Shown here: positions 18,746 to 27,500 of the stretch, one piece after another
Layout: every line of letters starts with the position of its first letter
How positions within the stretch are numbered: the stretch's first letter is position 1
NCBI GenBank assembly: GCA_016903675.1
Contig: JADQBA010000007.1
Coordinates: 70,551 to 134,550, forward strand
Length of the DNA stretch: 64,000 nt
Origin: Stigonema ocellatum SAG 48.90 = DSM 106950
GTDB taxonomy: Bacteria; Cyanobacteriota; Cyanobacteriia; Cyanobacteriales; Nostocaceae
Direction: 5' to 3'
Notes under the pieces: generated by a model
Databases searched by the model: none
What the model was told of the DNA's origin: nothing
The model's input: the letters and a program-made list of their open reading frames with translations, nothing else
Made by a program: the position numbers and the translations under genes

Positions 18746-18873
18746 TAGCGGTTCTCACGAGAGTACATACATAACGCCCTCAAGATAGCCCTAACGGGCA
18801 CCCCTCTCCCAAGTTTGGGAGAGGGGTAGGGGTGAGGGCTGTTGACTGTATGGGATTCAACTGAGAACCGCTA
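18746..18873. mobile_element. 128-bp MITE with TA target duplication
   Basis: The ends are perfect 12-bp inverted repeats (TAGCGGTTCTCA ... TGAGAACCGCTA), flanked by TA on both sides. The same flanking sequence exists without the element at 42536-42615, where a single TA joins CCCTGAT to TTGCGTAGGG. That is a genuine empty site. TA duplication is typical of IS630/Tc1-mariner transposases, so a MITE mobilised by such an enzyme is inferred. The interior carries a GC-rich palindrome (GGGAGAGGGGTAGGGGTGAG arm). Confidence 0.88.
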
Positions 18874-19040
18874 TATTGCGTAGGGTGGGCACTGCCCACC
18901 AACCCTCCCTATCGAAGGTGCACTCTGGTGAGCCTCTAATGATCGCGCGGGGCGCAATCCCAACATATAAAAGAAACACATTGTCCTGTCAGCAATGTTC
19001 ATATCATTACCCCCCCATACCTTTCATTACCAATTACGAA

Positions 19041-22000
19041 TTACGAATTACGAATTATCCTATCCCATGCTTCCAAGACTAATCTTTGTGTGCGATATTC
19101 CCCAAACCTTTTAATTTCATTGTTCTTCAGAACGCGAAATGTTTCACTAGGAAAATCTTCACCATAGACATCAGCCGGATCTAAAATATATCGAAGTTCA
19201 TCACGGGTGAGTCCGTAGAGTTTGGCATAATATGCATCTAATTCTGCTCTTAATAATGCGCGTCTGTTACTGTTCCAAGTAAACGGTTCGCCCTCATATC
19301 CCATATCTTTCGCAAAGGGTTGCATATCCCAGGCGGTGTAGACGAGTTCGAGTACACGGGTGCTGATAAATTCGATGTCTTCTTGGGTGTATGCTTCTGG
19401 GGGAAGGACGGGGAGTTGTCGCATGGTGAAATACTTTAAAGCATTTCCGCCTACTTTTTGACGTGCAACATAATCCAAAGACAAACTATTTAGACAGGCA
19501 AGTAAGCAGAGAATTAGTGACATATTTGATACTGATGGAAACATTAAAAGAAATTTGTCACCACATCCAGACCTCGGAAAGATAGAAGCAATTACTGTAC
19601 GTTCACTAATAGAATTAGTTACATCACGCCATCCCATCAGCCAGGGATGACTCCATCGAGTACTCAACCGATTTTCTACTTCAGTACGATTTACCCAGTA
19701 GCGCGGTTGTAGAGTTGAATTAGGATTCTGCTTGATTTCTTCTGAAAGTTGAGGCAAGATACCAGCATTGAGGTTTGCTTGTCTTGCACCTTCATAGGTT
19801 GAGTAGCGGTGATCAAACTGATAAAACATCTTAGCTTCGTAAAGAGGAACTAAACCATCACCCGCCTCACTCTTGAATGACCCGCTATCATTTGCCATGT
19901 CAAACATTCGCATAAATGAAATACCCCAGGGATTTCTACCTGTTTGCTCATTTTCCAAAACAGGAACACGCTGATAGATTTTCTTAGTAAGTTCAGCATC
20001 AGCGCAGGTGCGGAAAATTGGACAAGTGAGAGTATTAGGATTAATTAGGGCAATTTCTTCTGGAGTCAAATTAAAGTGACGTTGCGGATTATTAATGTCA
20101 GAAAAATAGCGGCAGAAGAAGGTAAACTCAGCTTGTTTAACTTTGACTCTCTCACCTGTAACAGCTAAAGTACAGAATTTAAAAGCATGATGAACAGCAG
20201 GGAAGATAAAAGCCTCATTTTCAAAGCCTGTTAAACTTGCCAAAGACTGAGATTTAATCAAATCTCCAAAATACTGCTTAGTTGTATCATCAGTAGCAAT
20301 ACCCGTAGGAACAATCACCCCAACTCTCCCATTCGTTGAAATTAACTTTCTCGTAGTCTCAGCAAACACAGCATAAGTATTGATATCCCCCACAGCAGTC
20401 AGAGGAAATCTCCCCGACTCGCGGATAAACTTACTCTGCGCCTCAGCATCATGTTTCGCATCGTCAAACGCTTGTGCTAACTCAAGATTTTTCTTTGGTA
20501 ATTCCTTAATCAACTTCTCCCGCGCCGCCTTATTTGCAGCATTGGCAATATCAGCACTCCGAGAAGCGAAAAACTCCTTTTCTTGTAACTTAATCCGTTC
20601 CCAAGGTGGATTACCCAACACGCAATCAAAGCCACCTGTTTCAAACACTTCGGGGAACTCTAAGCACCAGTGGAAAAAGTGTTTTTCTTCAGCTAATTTA
20701 TTCGCTGCTTCAATTATGGGGAGTGGGGAGTAGGGAGTGGGGAGTGGGGAAAGAAATTTGTGTAGTAAGCGATTTAGTGCTTCGGTTGTGGGTAATAATT
20801 GCAAATTCTGTTCGGTCAAAGGCATAAAAAATGCTGCTGTCCACAAGTTGCAAGCAGAATAGTCTCGCCACCAACCCTGATTTTTATCTTGATCTCGAAT
20901 ATCTTTATATTGGTTTGCTTTTTCCTTGACTTCCTGCGGTGTGCTTTCGGGGGTGAGTCCTAACTCTCGCCAACTTTCTGCATACTGTGTGCGATCGCCT
21001 CCCAAATCCCCAAACACCGATAATTGTCCCTGGTTCTCCCGTTCCTTCTTATTCCGCTTCTTAAACTGTGTGGATAACTGCTTATCATCCCCCGTCACCG
21101 CCTTAAACGCTTCATCAGGAATTCCCTCATTCAGACAATCTAAATCCAACACACCCACAAGGGAATTCCCACACTTAATTCTGTGGTCTAAAAAATTGAG
21201 TGGGAAACCACGAGAAAAACCTTCAATCCATAACGCCACTTTGCACAAATCTACCGCCAACGGGTTTAAATCCACCCCATAAATGCAATTTTGAACGACA
21301 TCTCGAATCGCTTGGCGTAACGGTTCCTGTCCCGGTTCTGCTTCCCCGGTGCGGATTTTGGCTAATTCCTTACCGATACGTCTTGCAGCAGCCAACAGAA
21401 AATGTCCCGAACCACAGGCTGGATCAACGATTTTTAAGCTTAAGAGTGCTTGTTCGTAGTTGCGCTTCAGCGCATCTTGAACCGACGGTCCATCCTGAAC
21501 CGGCGCTAAAGCGCTACTACGAACCTTTTCTTCAATGACAGGTTCCAAAGCCGTTTTTATCAGTTGTTGTACAAGTTGAGGTGGGGTATAGTAAGAACCT
21601 GTGGTTTTGCGATCGCTTCCAGACACCAAGGCAAATTCATATTTCCCCTGACGCTGGATGACCTGGGGATGAAAGTCTAATAAACTCTCATAGATACTTC
21701 CTAGTTCTTCCACATCCAACGCTGCATAATTGACACGTCGTAGTTGTCCCTTATCTTGGTACAGGGAGAGGTGGCGAATTGCTACCATTAAATCATGATT
21801 GTCTATCGCACAACCAGCTAAATCTGGGAGAGTATTGGAACCAAATAAATCACCATTCAGGGGTGATAAACTGAGTAATTCCCCCCGCCAGTTTTCGTCA
21901 AACAACAGGAATGTCACCCACAAACCTTGCCATAAATCTTGAAACCCTTCCCGGCGATAATTAGGGCGTTCGGCTAACTCTCGTAGTCGCTCTATGCTGT

Positions 22001-23072
22001 AATATTCACGGTAGATATGCGCTTTCTCTGCAAGATCGGGAGTGGGGAGTAGGGAGTGGGGAGTGGGGGAAGAACCAGACTCATGGCTTTTGAGTTCCGA
22101 CACACCATTCTCCATAAATAATAAATTCCGGGATTCTGCCACCATGAGAAATAGTAGGCGATAGATTAGCCGCAACAGTTGGCGGTAAAAAGAGGATGAG
22201 GTAGATGAGGAAGTTCTTTCCCCCCACTCCCTATTCCCCACTCCCCACTCCCCATTCCCAAGTTTTTGGCGGAGGTTTTGGTTTTGGGGATGTTGGAGAA
22301 AGCCGTTGCCAAGTTGGATTAAAGCAGCTTCTACCCCATCGCGGAGTTTGTCCCGTACCCGTCCTCCCTGTTGTAGGGCTTCTTGATGGTAATATTCCAA
22401 CAGGCACTTATCCGCATCATCCACACCTTCGGGTAAGCGAGAACGGTGGAATAGCCGATAAAACAGCCCAAACTCGGCAAAGTTCTCACCGTTGAGAATC
22501 TGTTCCAGGTCAAATTCAATATAAGTCAGACGCGTCATCAGCGAAGAGTCGCGCAGTAACCGCCAGCGAAAACCGTTAGTGGCGATCGCCCACAAATGTT
22601 CTGTCTTATTCAGATACTCCTGCACCAGCGCATGTGCCGATAACCTTGGTATCCCACTTGGCGGACGCTGATCCACTTTTACCCGACAACCAATAATATG
22701 GATAGGTGGCGTGTTTTCCCCTGGTTCGGCACGATGGGAAATTGCATAGGTTTGTCCTTCCACCACTTCGGCTTTTGCGGTATACGTAGGGTTAAATCCG
22801 AGACTACGTAGCAGCGGCACTGCCCACATTTCACGAGTCATACCTGTAGCCAAGTCATTCTCATCTAACCTTGACAATGCTCTTTGAAACGCTGCCCAGT
22901 AAGCTTTAGCATCACCCCAAGTGGTAGCAATTTCATCTGCAAGCTTATCCGTTTTGGAAAAACCAAAATCTTCCGGTGCTTGTCCTTTAATACTGCCTGT
23001 TTGTAACAAGCTTGTCATATCGGGGGCGAGTAAATTTCCTTCAATTTGGATGGCTGTTAAAGTTGTTTTCAT
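19041..23072 (-). CDS. Large N6-adenine DNA methylase, DrmMI-like (class 1 DISARM)
   Basis: This 1343-aa protein has SAM-binding motif I DPACGSGHFLLAA (about residue 548) and catalytic motif IV DCVLGNPPWERIK (about 815), placing it among the gamma-type Eco57I/N-6 adenine methylases. Length, the N-terminal region (MTREMWAVPLLRSLGF) and the helicase partner upstream point to DrmMI of class 1 DISARM, with PglX-like enzymes as the alternative. It lies 344 bp after the helicase gene on the same strand. Three insertions of 7-bp repeats (about residues 270-284, 332-344, 774-784) and one of a palindromic element (516-540) keep the frame. The final residues read into an ATTACGA repeat. No drmA, drmB or drmC follows. 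Confidence 0.8.
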   Translation of the reverse strand: MKTTLTAIQIEGNLLAPDMTSLLQTGSIKGQAPEDFGFSKTDKLADEIATTWGDAKAYWAAFQRALSRLDENDLATGMTREMWAVPLLRSLGFNPTYTAKAEVVEGQTYAISHRAEPGENTPPIHIIGCRVKVDQRPPSGIPRLSAHALVQEYLNKTEHLWAIATNGFRWRLLRDSSLMTRLTYIEFDLEQILNGENFAEFGLFYRLFHRSRLPEGVDDADKCLLEYYHQEALQQGGRVRDKLRDGVEAALIQLGNGFLQHPQNQNLRQKLGNGEWGVGNREWGERTSSSTSSSFYRQLLRLIYRLLFLMVAESRNLLFMENGVSELKSHESGSSPTPHSLLPTPDLAEKAHIYREYYSIERLRELAERPNYRREGFQDLWQGLWVTFLLFDENWRGELLSLSPLNGDLFGSNTLPDLAGCAIDNHDLMVAIRHLSLYQDKGQLRRVNYAALDVEELGSIYESLLDFHPQVIQRQGKYEFALVSGSDRKTTGSYYTPPQLVQQLIKTALEPVIEEKVRSSALAPVQDGPSVQDALKRNYEQALLSLKIVDPACGSGHFLLAAARRIGKELAKIRTGEAEPGQEPLRQAIRDVVQNCIYGVDLNPLAVDLCKVALWIEGFSRGFPLNFLDHRIKCGNSLVGVLDLDCLNEGIPDEAFKAVTGDDKQLSTQFKKRNKKERENQGQLSVFGDLGGDRTQYAESWRELGLTPESTPQEVKEKANQYKDIRDQDKNQGWWRDYSACNLWTAAFFMPLTEQNLQLLPTTEALNRLLHKFLSPLPTPYSPLPIIEAANKLAEEKHFFHWCLEFPEVFETGGFDCVLGNPPWERIKLQEKEFFASRSADIANAANKAAREKLIKELPKKNLELAQAFDDAKHDAEAQSKFIRESGRFPLTAVGDINTYAVFAETTRKLISTNGRVGVIVPTGIATDDTTKQYFGDLIKSQSLASLTGFENEAFIFPAVHHAFKFCTLAVTGERVKVKQAEFTFFCRYFSDINNPQRHFNLTPEEIALINPNTLTCPIFRTCADAELTKKIYQRVPVLENEQTGRNPWGISFMRMFDMANDSGSFKSEAGDGLVPLYEAKMFYQFDHRYSTYEGARQANLNAGILPQLSEEIKQNPNSTLQPRYWVNRTEVENRLSTRWSHPWLMGWRDVTNSISERTVIASIFPRSGCGDKFLLMFPSVSNMSLILCLLACLNSLSLDYVARQKVGGNALKYFTMRQLPVLPPEAYTQEDIEFISTRVLELVYTAWDMQPFAKDMGYEGEPFTWNSNRRALLRAELDAYYAKLYGLTRDELRYILDPADVYGEDFPSETFRVLKNNEIKRFGEYRTQRLVLEAWDRIIRNS
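21452..21524. repeat. Palindromic element inserted in frame in the methylase gene
   Basis: This 73-bp element has imperfect 22-bp inverted ends, GTTCGTAGTTGCGCTTCAGC ... GCGCTACTACGAAC. It is read through in the methylase as part of SSALAPVQDGPSVQDALKRN. A related 61-bp copy lies in the adjacent helicase gene (24934-24994), and half copies lie at 10860-10880 and 23403-23425. The host protein lacks any visible disturbance on either side. Confidence 0.8.
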
Positions 23073-23119
23073 TTTTACTAATAATCTAGTTAATTACACT
23101 TAGTATTTACACTCTCGTT

Positions 23120-23389
23120 ACTCTCGTTCCCAGGTTCCACCTGGGAATGCCTTATGTGAGGCTCTGCCTCACGATAAAGCTCTAGAGGGGAGGCAGAGCC
23201 TCCCAGACTACATTCCCTGCCAGAGACAGGGAACGAGGGAAATTTAGGTTCACTCTCGTACTCTCGTTACTCTCGTTCCCAGGTTCCACCTGGGAATGCC
23301 TTATGTGAGGCTCTGCCTCACGATAAAGCTCTGGAGGGGAGGCAGAGCCTCCCAGACTGCATTCCCTGCCAGAGACAGGGAACGAGGGA
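23120..23389. repeat. Two near-identical 120-bp palindromic repeats in tandem
   Basis: Units at about 23121-23239 and 23270-23388 are almost identical. Each runs CTCTCGTTCCCAGG ... GAGGCTCTGCCTCA ... GGGAGGCAGAGCCTCC-like ... CAGGGAACGAGGGA, which is a chain of hairpins. Relatives lie at 17300-17380, 44566-44675 and 46806-46918, so this is a dispersed family. The whole intergenic stretch 23073-23416 between the two DISARM-like genes is made of it; no gene is seen there. Confidence 0.9.
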
Positions 23390-23416
23390 CGAGGGAAAGA
23401 ATGCGCTTCAGCGCAA

Positions 23417-25651
23417 CTACGAACGAATTCGTCCAGGTTGCAGAATATACACGCCTAGGATGTCCATCGGAAGTTGGGGTTTAACTTGAATAGCCCCTTC
23501 TTTAGTAATTGCTCTGACGCGCTTATGGCTTTGGGAAAGTTCGTGCGATCGCTCTCGTGCAAACTGTTCCAAATCGTCTTTTAGCTCATCAATTCTTTCC
23601 AGAAATTCCGTAATTTCCCGCTGTTTTAAAGCTTTAGGTGCATCACTTACCGGAGTTGCTTGTTGCAACAGCGACATTGCTTGCTGTGGTGGAAGCCAAA
23701 CAGGACTAGACGGAGAACCCGTAAATCCAACGACCACACACTCTTCCGCTAGTAAGAGGGGAGTGGGGAATGGGGAGTGGGGAGTGGGGGAATTTTTTCT
23801 GGGACTGTCTAACAAATGCCGCAGCCTTAATAACAGCAACGTTGTTCGCTTTTCTACAGCATCTGTCGTAGTAAACCCGCAACGTGATGCAACTAGTTGC
23901 GTTGTACCCCCTGACATTGCATTTTCCAAGATGGATCGTGCCAAACCTTCAACCAGAGGATGATTCCGTCCCACGTATTCCACCCCTTCTGGTGCAGGAG
24001 TTGTAAAATTGAGTAACCGCGACTTATCCCCCAGCAATGGTTTGAGGACATCGGGAATTGTTGGTAACAGCCATCCTTGCTTTTTCTTGATTAAAGAACA
24101 GGAAAGGCGATCGCACGCTGACTTCACAAACCTCTGTACATCCTCTTCATTGCCTAAAATTTGGTCAGAGTCCATCAATTCCCGTTGAACTTGCTCAGGT
24201 TTGATGGTGCGTTGAGCAAAACGGGTGCGGCTGATTTTTTCTCTTTCCACAGCTTTATTCCAACTCTGATGAACTTGCTCAATGGGGGATTCTCCCTCAT
24301 CCAACAAATCCAACAGCGACAACTGCACCGCATCCGTAGCGCGGTCAAACAGAGACTTAAACACAGCTTCCGATACAGTCGTGCTGTCCATCGGGACAGG
24401 AACGTTAATTCCTAAAGTTTTATGAATCTGTACAGCTTTACGAATCAGCACTTCCAAAACTGCACCATCCACAGGATTATCTTGACCGTAAATCAGGCGA
24501 CACTTAACCAGGGATGCAGTTTGCCCGTAGCGGTCGATACGTCCTTCTCGTTGCTCAAGTCTATTAGGATTCCACGGTAAATCGTAGTGTATGACAGCGC
24601 TAAAGTGCGTTTGCAAGTTCACCCCTTCACTGAGACAATCTGTAGCAACCAACACCCGCTTTTCATAGGACTTCAACTCTTCCAAACGGATTTCTCGTTC
24701 ATCCTCAGATTGTTCTCCAGTAATAGCAATGACCCGAATTTGACTACCCTTTTTCTCCAACTTTTGCTTGAGCGCATCAGCAACATACTTCGCCGTAGCG
24801 ATGTAGCGACACCAAATAATTGAGTTATAATTGTCCCTGAGTAAAGATTCAACAGAAGCGATGCATGATTGCAACTTCTGGTCTTTATCACCATGCAACT
24901 TCTGTGCCGCCTGCACAAAACCCTTCATCTTGCGTTCGTAGTTGCGCTTCAGCGCATCTTGCTCATCCAAATCCGCTAAACCCCCACTACAAACTGGCGA
25001 TGCATCAACCACCTGTTCCCGTTCCGTAGGGTCGTAGAGGTAAGAACTCATCAACTCCTCATCTAAGCTTGTCGCTGCACCGAAGCGCGTTTGCTTACTT
25101 AAAGCTGCGATCGCCGCAGCAGGCGAAGACATCACACAACGAATCAGCGCCAACGCCGACCAATACCGTCCCCGACGTTGGGCATAGCTCATTTCTTTGG
25201 TCGTCGTTTTGACTAACCCACGCGCAAAATCATAAACATCATCAAATAACGCCCGATACTCCTTCGATAACTTGTAAGGCTGTTCCTCTGATTCTCTTTC
25301 TGGGAAAGGCGTTTCATTACCCAACCACAGCTTGACATCCGCCCGAGGACGCAGCGACAAACGCCCTAAACAACGAAACGGTCCCGCACCACTGCGAAGC
25401 AAAAGACGTGCAGCATCCATCAACAAAAGTGCCGCTTCATGGTCTTGTACTTGTTCCCCTTTGGGTAACGGAAAAGTTGCTGCCGTCATCGTTTCCAGCC
25501 CAAGCTGTCGATAAAGTCCAGTGATTTCGTCTTCATTCCCACTCAGCGGACGCAAGCGGATGATATCCTGATTTTCATTCGGCAAAACAACCCACTGGCG
25601 ATCGCGACAGCTTACTATAGAACCAGGTGCGGGATTTAAGGTATTAATCAT
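23417..25651 (-). CDS. DrmD-like SNF2 helicase lacking its ATP-binding lobe
   Basis: This 744-aa protein is recognisable at both ends. The N-terminus has IVSCRDRQWVVLP, then LRSGAGPFRCLGRLSLRPR, and the C-terminal half has the second helicase lobe (NSIIWCRYIATAKYVADAL, VLVATDCLSEGVNLQ, REGRIDRYGQ). Between them RLSLRPR runs directly into ADVKLWLGNETPFPERE. In DrmD proteins these are separated by roughly 280-300 residues holding Walker A, the DEAH box and the SAT motif. All of that is missing, with the frame kept. ATP hydrolysis therefore should be lost. Heptamer repeats (residues 620-631) and a palindromic element (219-239) are also inserted in frame. It may be a relic or a re-purposed protein. 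Confidence 0.8.
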   Translation of the reverse strand: MINTLNPAPGSIVSCRDRQWVVLPNENQDIIRLRPLSGNEDEITGLYRQLGLETMTAATFPLPKGEQVQDHEAALLLMDAARLLLRSGAGPFRCLGRLSLRPRADVKLWLGNETPFPERESEEQPYKLSKEYRALFDDVYDFARGLVKTTTKEMSYAQRRGRYWSALALIRCVMSSPAAAIAALSKQTRFGAATSLDEELMSSYLYDPTEREQVVDASPVCSGGLADLDEQDALKRNYERKMKGFVQAAQKLHGDKDQKLQSCIASVESLLRDNYNSIIWCRYIATAKYVADALKQKLEKKGSQIRVIAITGEQSEDEREIRLEELKSYEKRVLVATDCLSEGVNLQTHFSAVIHYDLPWNPNRLEQREGRIDRYGQTASLVKCRLIYGQDNPVDGAVLEVLIRKAVQIHKTLGINVPVPMDSTTVSEAVFKSLFDRATDAVQLSLLDLLDEGESPIEQVHQSWNKAVEREKISRTRFAQRTIKPEQVQRELMDSDQILGNEEDVQRFVKSACDRLSCSLIKKKQGWLLPTIPDVLKPLLGDKSRLLNFTTPAPEGVEYVGRNHPLVEGLARSILENAMSGGTTQLVASRCGFTTTDAVEKRTTLLLLRLRHLLDSPRKNSPTPHSPFPTPLLLAEECVVVGFTGSPSSPVWLPPQQAMSLLQQATPVSDAPKALKQREITEFLERIDELKDDLEQFARERSHELSQSHKRVRAITKEGAIQVKPQLPMDILGVYILQPGRIRS
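24934..24994. repeat. Palindromic element inserted in frame in the helicase gene
   Basis: This is the second copy of the element found at 21452-21524. The left end GTTCGTAGTTGCGCTTCAGC is identical; the right end (CCCACTACAAAC) is degenerate. It is translated as part of GLADLDEQDALKRNYE, so the peptide QDALKRNYE is shared with the methylase purely because of the element. Confidence 0.75.
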
Positions 25652-25835
25652 CTTTCCCCTGTTTTGGAGAGCGGTAGCAGAAATTAGGCAGTCAGGATAG
25701 ATCCCCGACTACCAACCACCGACTCTTGATGTTTAAAATTTAATACATACTTCCTATGGTTTTATTGTTCTATTGACTACTTTGCCATTAGAATAATTAC
25801 TGAAAATAAATCAAAAATTAAATTCTGCTTGGATT

Positions 25836-26051
25836 ACTTACTCCCGAACCGCCCGAAGATTACCTAAGTTCTTCTCTTCTTTCTTCGTGTACTTCGCGTC
25901 TTCGCGGTTCGTTAAAATAAGTAGTTACACAAAATTATTTATATATCACTTGAACCTGGAATCACGGTCCCACAAGTATTTCAGGCAAAGCGAATATAAA
26001 ATTAATTTTGCGCAAGTACTTAGGTAATCTTACACCGGTTCGGGAGTAAGT
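25836..26051. mobile_element. MITE-like element with 38-bp inverted ends
   Basis: The left end 25836-25873 (ACTTACTCCCGAACCG ...) and the inverted right end 26014-26051 agree at 33 of 38 positions; the mismatches sit mostly in a 4-bp block. The interior is AT-rich and carries a CTTCGCGTCTTCGCGGTTCG repeat like the one at 29811-29880. No target duplication or coding sequence is evident. The rest of the gap 25652-26565 holds a hairpin (26190-26249) and a PIN remnant. Confidence 0.7.
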
Positions 26052-26189
26052 GAGTTTTCGAGAAAATTATCCGATATTCTCTCTGAAGGCATCCAATATA
26101 TAATTTATACCTAAAATTGTGCATCTACCTAAGAAACCCTTGTAGAGACCAATACAGTTGGTGTTAAGCACCAGACCAGAAACCCGGTT

Positions 26190-26249
26190 TCGTAGGGGCG
26201 TATTGCAATACGCCCCTACTACGAAACCGGGTTTCTATGTATGACCTCA
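26190..26249. repeat. Long hairpin repeat
   Basis: Two arms of 28 bp (AGAAACCCGGTTTCGTAGGG ... CCCTACTACGAAACCGGGTT) are perfectly complementary except for a 3-nt bulge (TAC) in the right arm. The AAACCGGGTTTCT part recurs at 50358-50390, and GTAGGGGCG...CGCCCCTAC recurs at 29701-29730. It is an intergenic palindromic repeat, not a terminator of a known gene. Confidence 0.75.
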
Positions 26250-26272
26250 GCACTTACCCTGAACCCCTCTCC

Positions 26273-26466
26273 TCATATCCCATCAGCAATAATCGCATCA
26301 ATCGTCTCATTCTTATTCCTCCGATAAATCCGAAAATCGTTATCTAGTGTCAACACACAACTAAAAGCAATCGACTCACTCATTTTTACCAAACAAGCAT
26401 CAGCTAACGACATCGGTACAGACTGATACCGCTTCATTAATTCCCTAACTGCTATTACCGAATGGC
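26273..26466 (-). pseudogene. PIN-domain protein, C-terminal remnant
   Basis: The minus strand reads VPMSLADACLVKMSES, then VLTLDNDFRIYRRNKN, up to a TGA at 26273-26275. That is the C-terminal third of a VapC-like PIN nuclease, with the conserved Asp pair. Upstream of about 26466 the similarity ends and no start codon is in frame. The toxin is therefore dead, and no antitoxin lies beside it. Confidence 0.65.
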
Positions 26467-26565
26467 CCCTACCAATGTGGTCTATTTACCTGAAAATTGC
26501 TGTAAGATCCGAACAAGGAGGACTTGGGGGACTGTCGGCAGTCAGAATAAGGTAGAATAGGATAT

Positions 26566-27459
26566 ATGTTTCCTAACTTTCTACCTACCACAGTCAGCCA
26601 ACTGACAGAACCCACCTCTATCGCTCTTGTTCAGAACATTGAGCAGATAGCGATCGCCACTCCTCTAAGTACACAACCAATTACCACCACCTACGTACAT
26701 CAGGGGACTGGTGGAACACCGTTGCTGTTAATTCACGGTTTCGACAGTTCCGTGTTAGAATTTCGTCGCCTTTTACCACTGCTTGCTGTACACCATGAAA
26801 CTTGGGCAGTGGATTTATTAGGTTTTGGGTTTACGGACAGGCTTGCAGGAGTACCGCCCGACAAGATTGCCATTAAAACCCATCTTTATCATTTTTGGAA
26901 AACCCTCATTAACCAACCTGTCATTTTAGTGGGCGCTTCTATGGGTGGTGCTTCGGCGATTGATTTTACCCTCACTTACCCAGAACTGGTGTCCAAGCTC
27001 ATATTAATTGACAGTGCTGGTTTGGCGGGTACCTCACCATTGGGCAAATTTATATTTCCTCCATTAGATTATTGGGCAACTGAGTTTTTGCGTAATCCTA
27101 GGATACGTAATAGTATTTGCCGCGCTACGTACAAAAATAAGGAGTTGGCATCTGTTGATGCTCAATTATGTGCAGCATTGCACCTAGAAATATCTAGTTG
27201 GAGTCAAGCTTTGATTGCTTTCACTAAAAGTGGAGGTTACAATGCTTTTGGATTTAAGAAACTATCAGAAATAGTGCAACAAACACTGATATTGTGGGGG
27301 GATTCTGACAAGATTTTAGGTACTGGGGATGCAAAAAGGTTTGAAAGGGCGATTCCACAGAGTAAACTTATTTGGATTCAGGATTGTGGTCATGTGCCTC
27401 ACTTGGAAAAGCCACAAATCACTGCCCAGCATATTTTAGATTTTCACCACACCCTGTAG
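26566..27459 (+). CDS. Alpha/beta-hydrolase fold protein
   Basis: This 297-aa protein carries the usual features of the fold: the oxyanion-hole segment LLLIHGFDSS (about 53-62), the nucleophile elbow VGASMGG with Ser125, an acid in WGDSDKILG, and the catalytic His in DCGHVPHLEKP near the C-terminus. The AVDLLGFGFTDR segment is typical of cyanobacterial esterase/lipase-like or haloperoxidase-like members. The substrate cannot be told. There is no signal peptide, so it is probably cytoplasmic. It stands alone behind a 900-bp repeat region. Confidence 0.85.
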   Translation: MFPNFLPTTVSQLTEPTSIALVQNIEQIAIATPLSTQPITTTYVHQGTGGTPLLLIHGFDSSVLEFRRLLPLLAVHHETWAVDLLGFGFTDRLAGVPPDKIAIKTHLYHFWKTLINQPVILVGASMGGASAIDFTLTYPELVSKLILIDSAGLAGTSPLGKFIFPPLDYWATEFLRNPRIRNSICRATYKNKELASVDAQLCAALHLEISSWSQALIAFTKSGGYNAFGFKKLSEIVQQTLILWGDSDKILGTGDAKRFERAIPQSKLIWIQDCGHVPHLEKPQITAQHILDFHHTL

Positions 27460-27500
27460 CAGGTGGACGCTGATTCTGCTACAGGGTGCGGTTGAAATTC

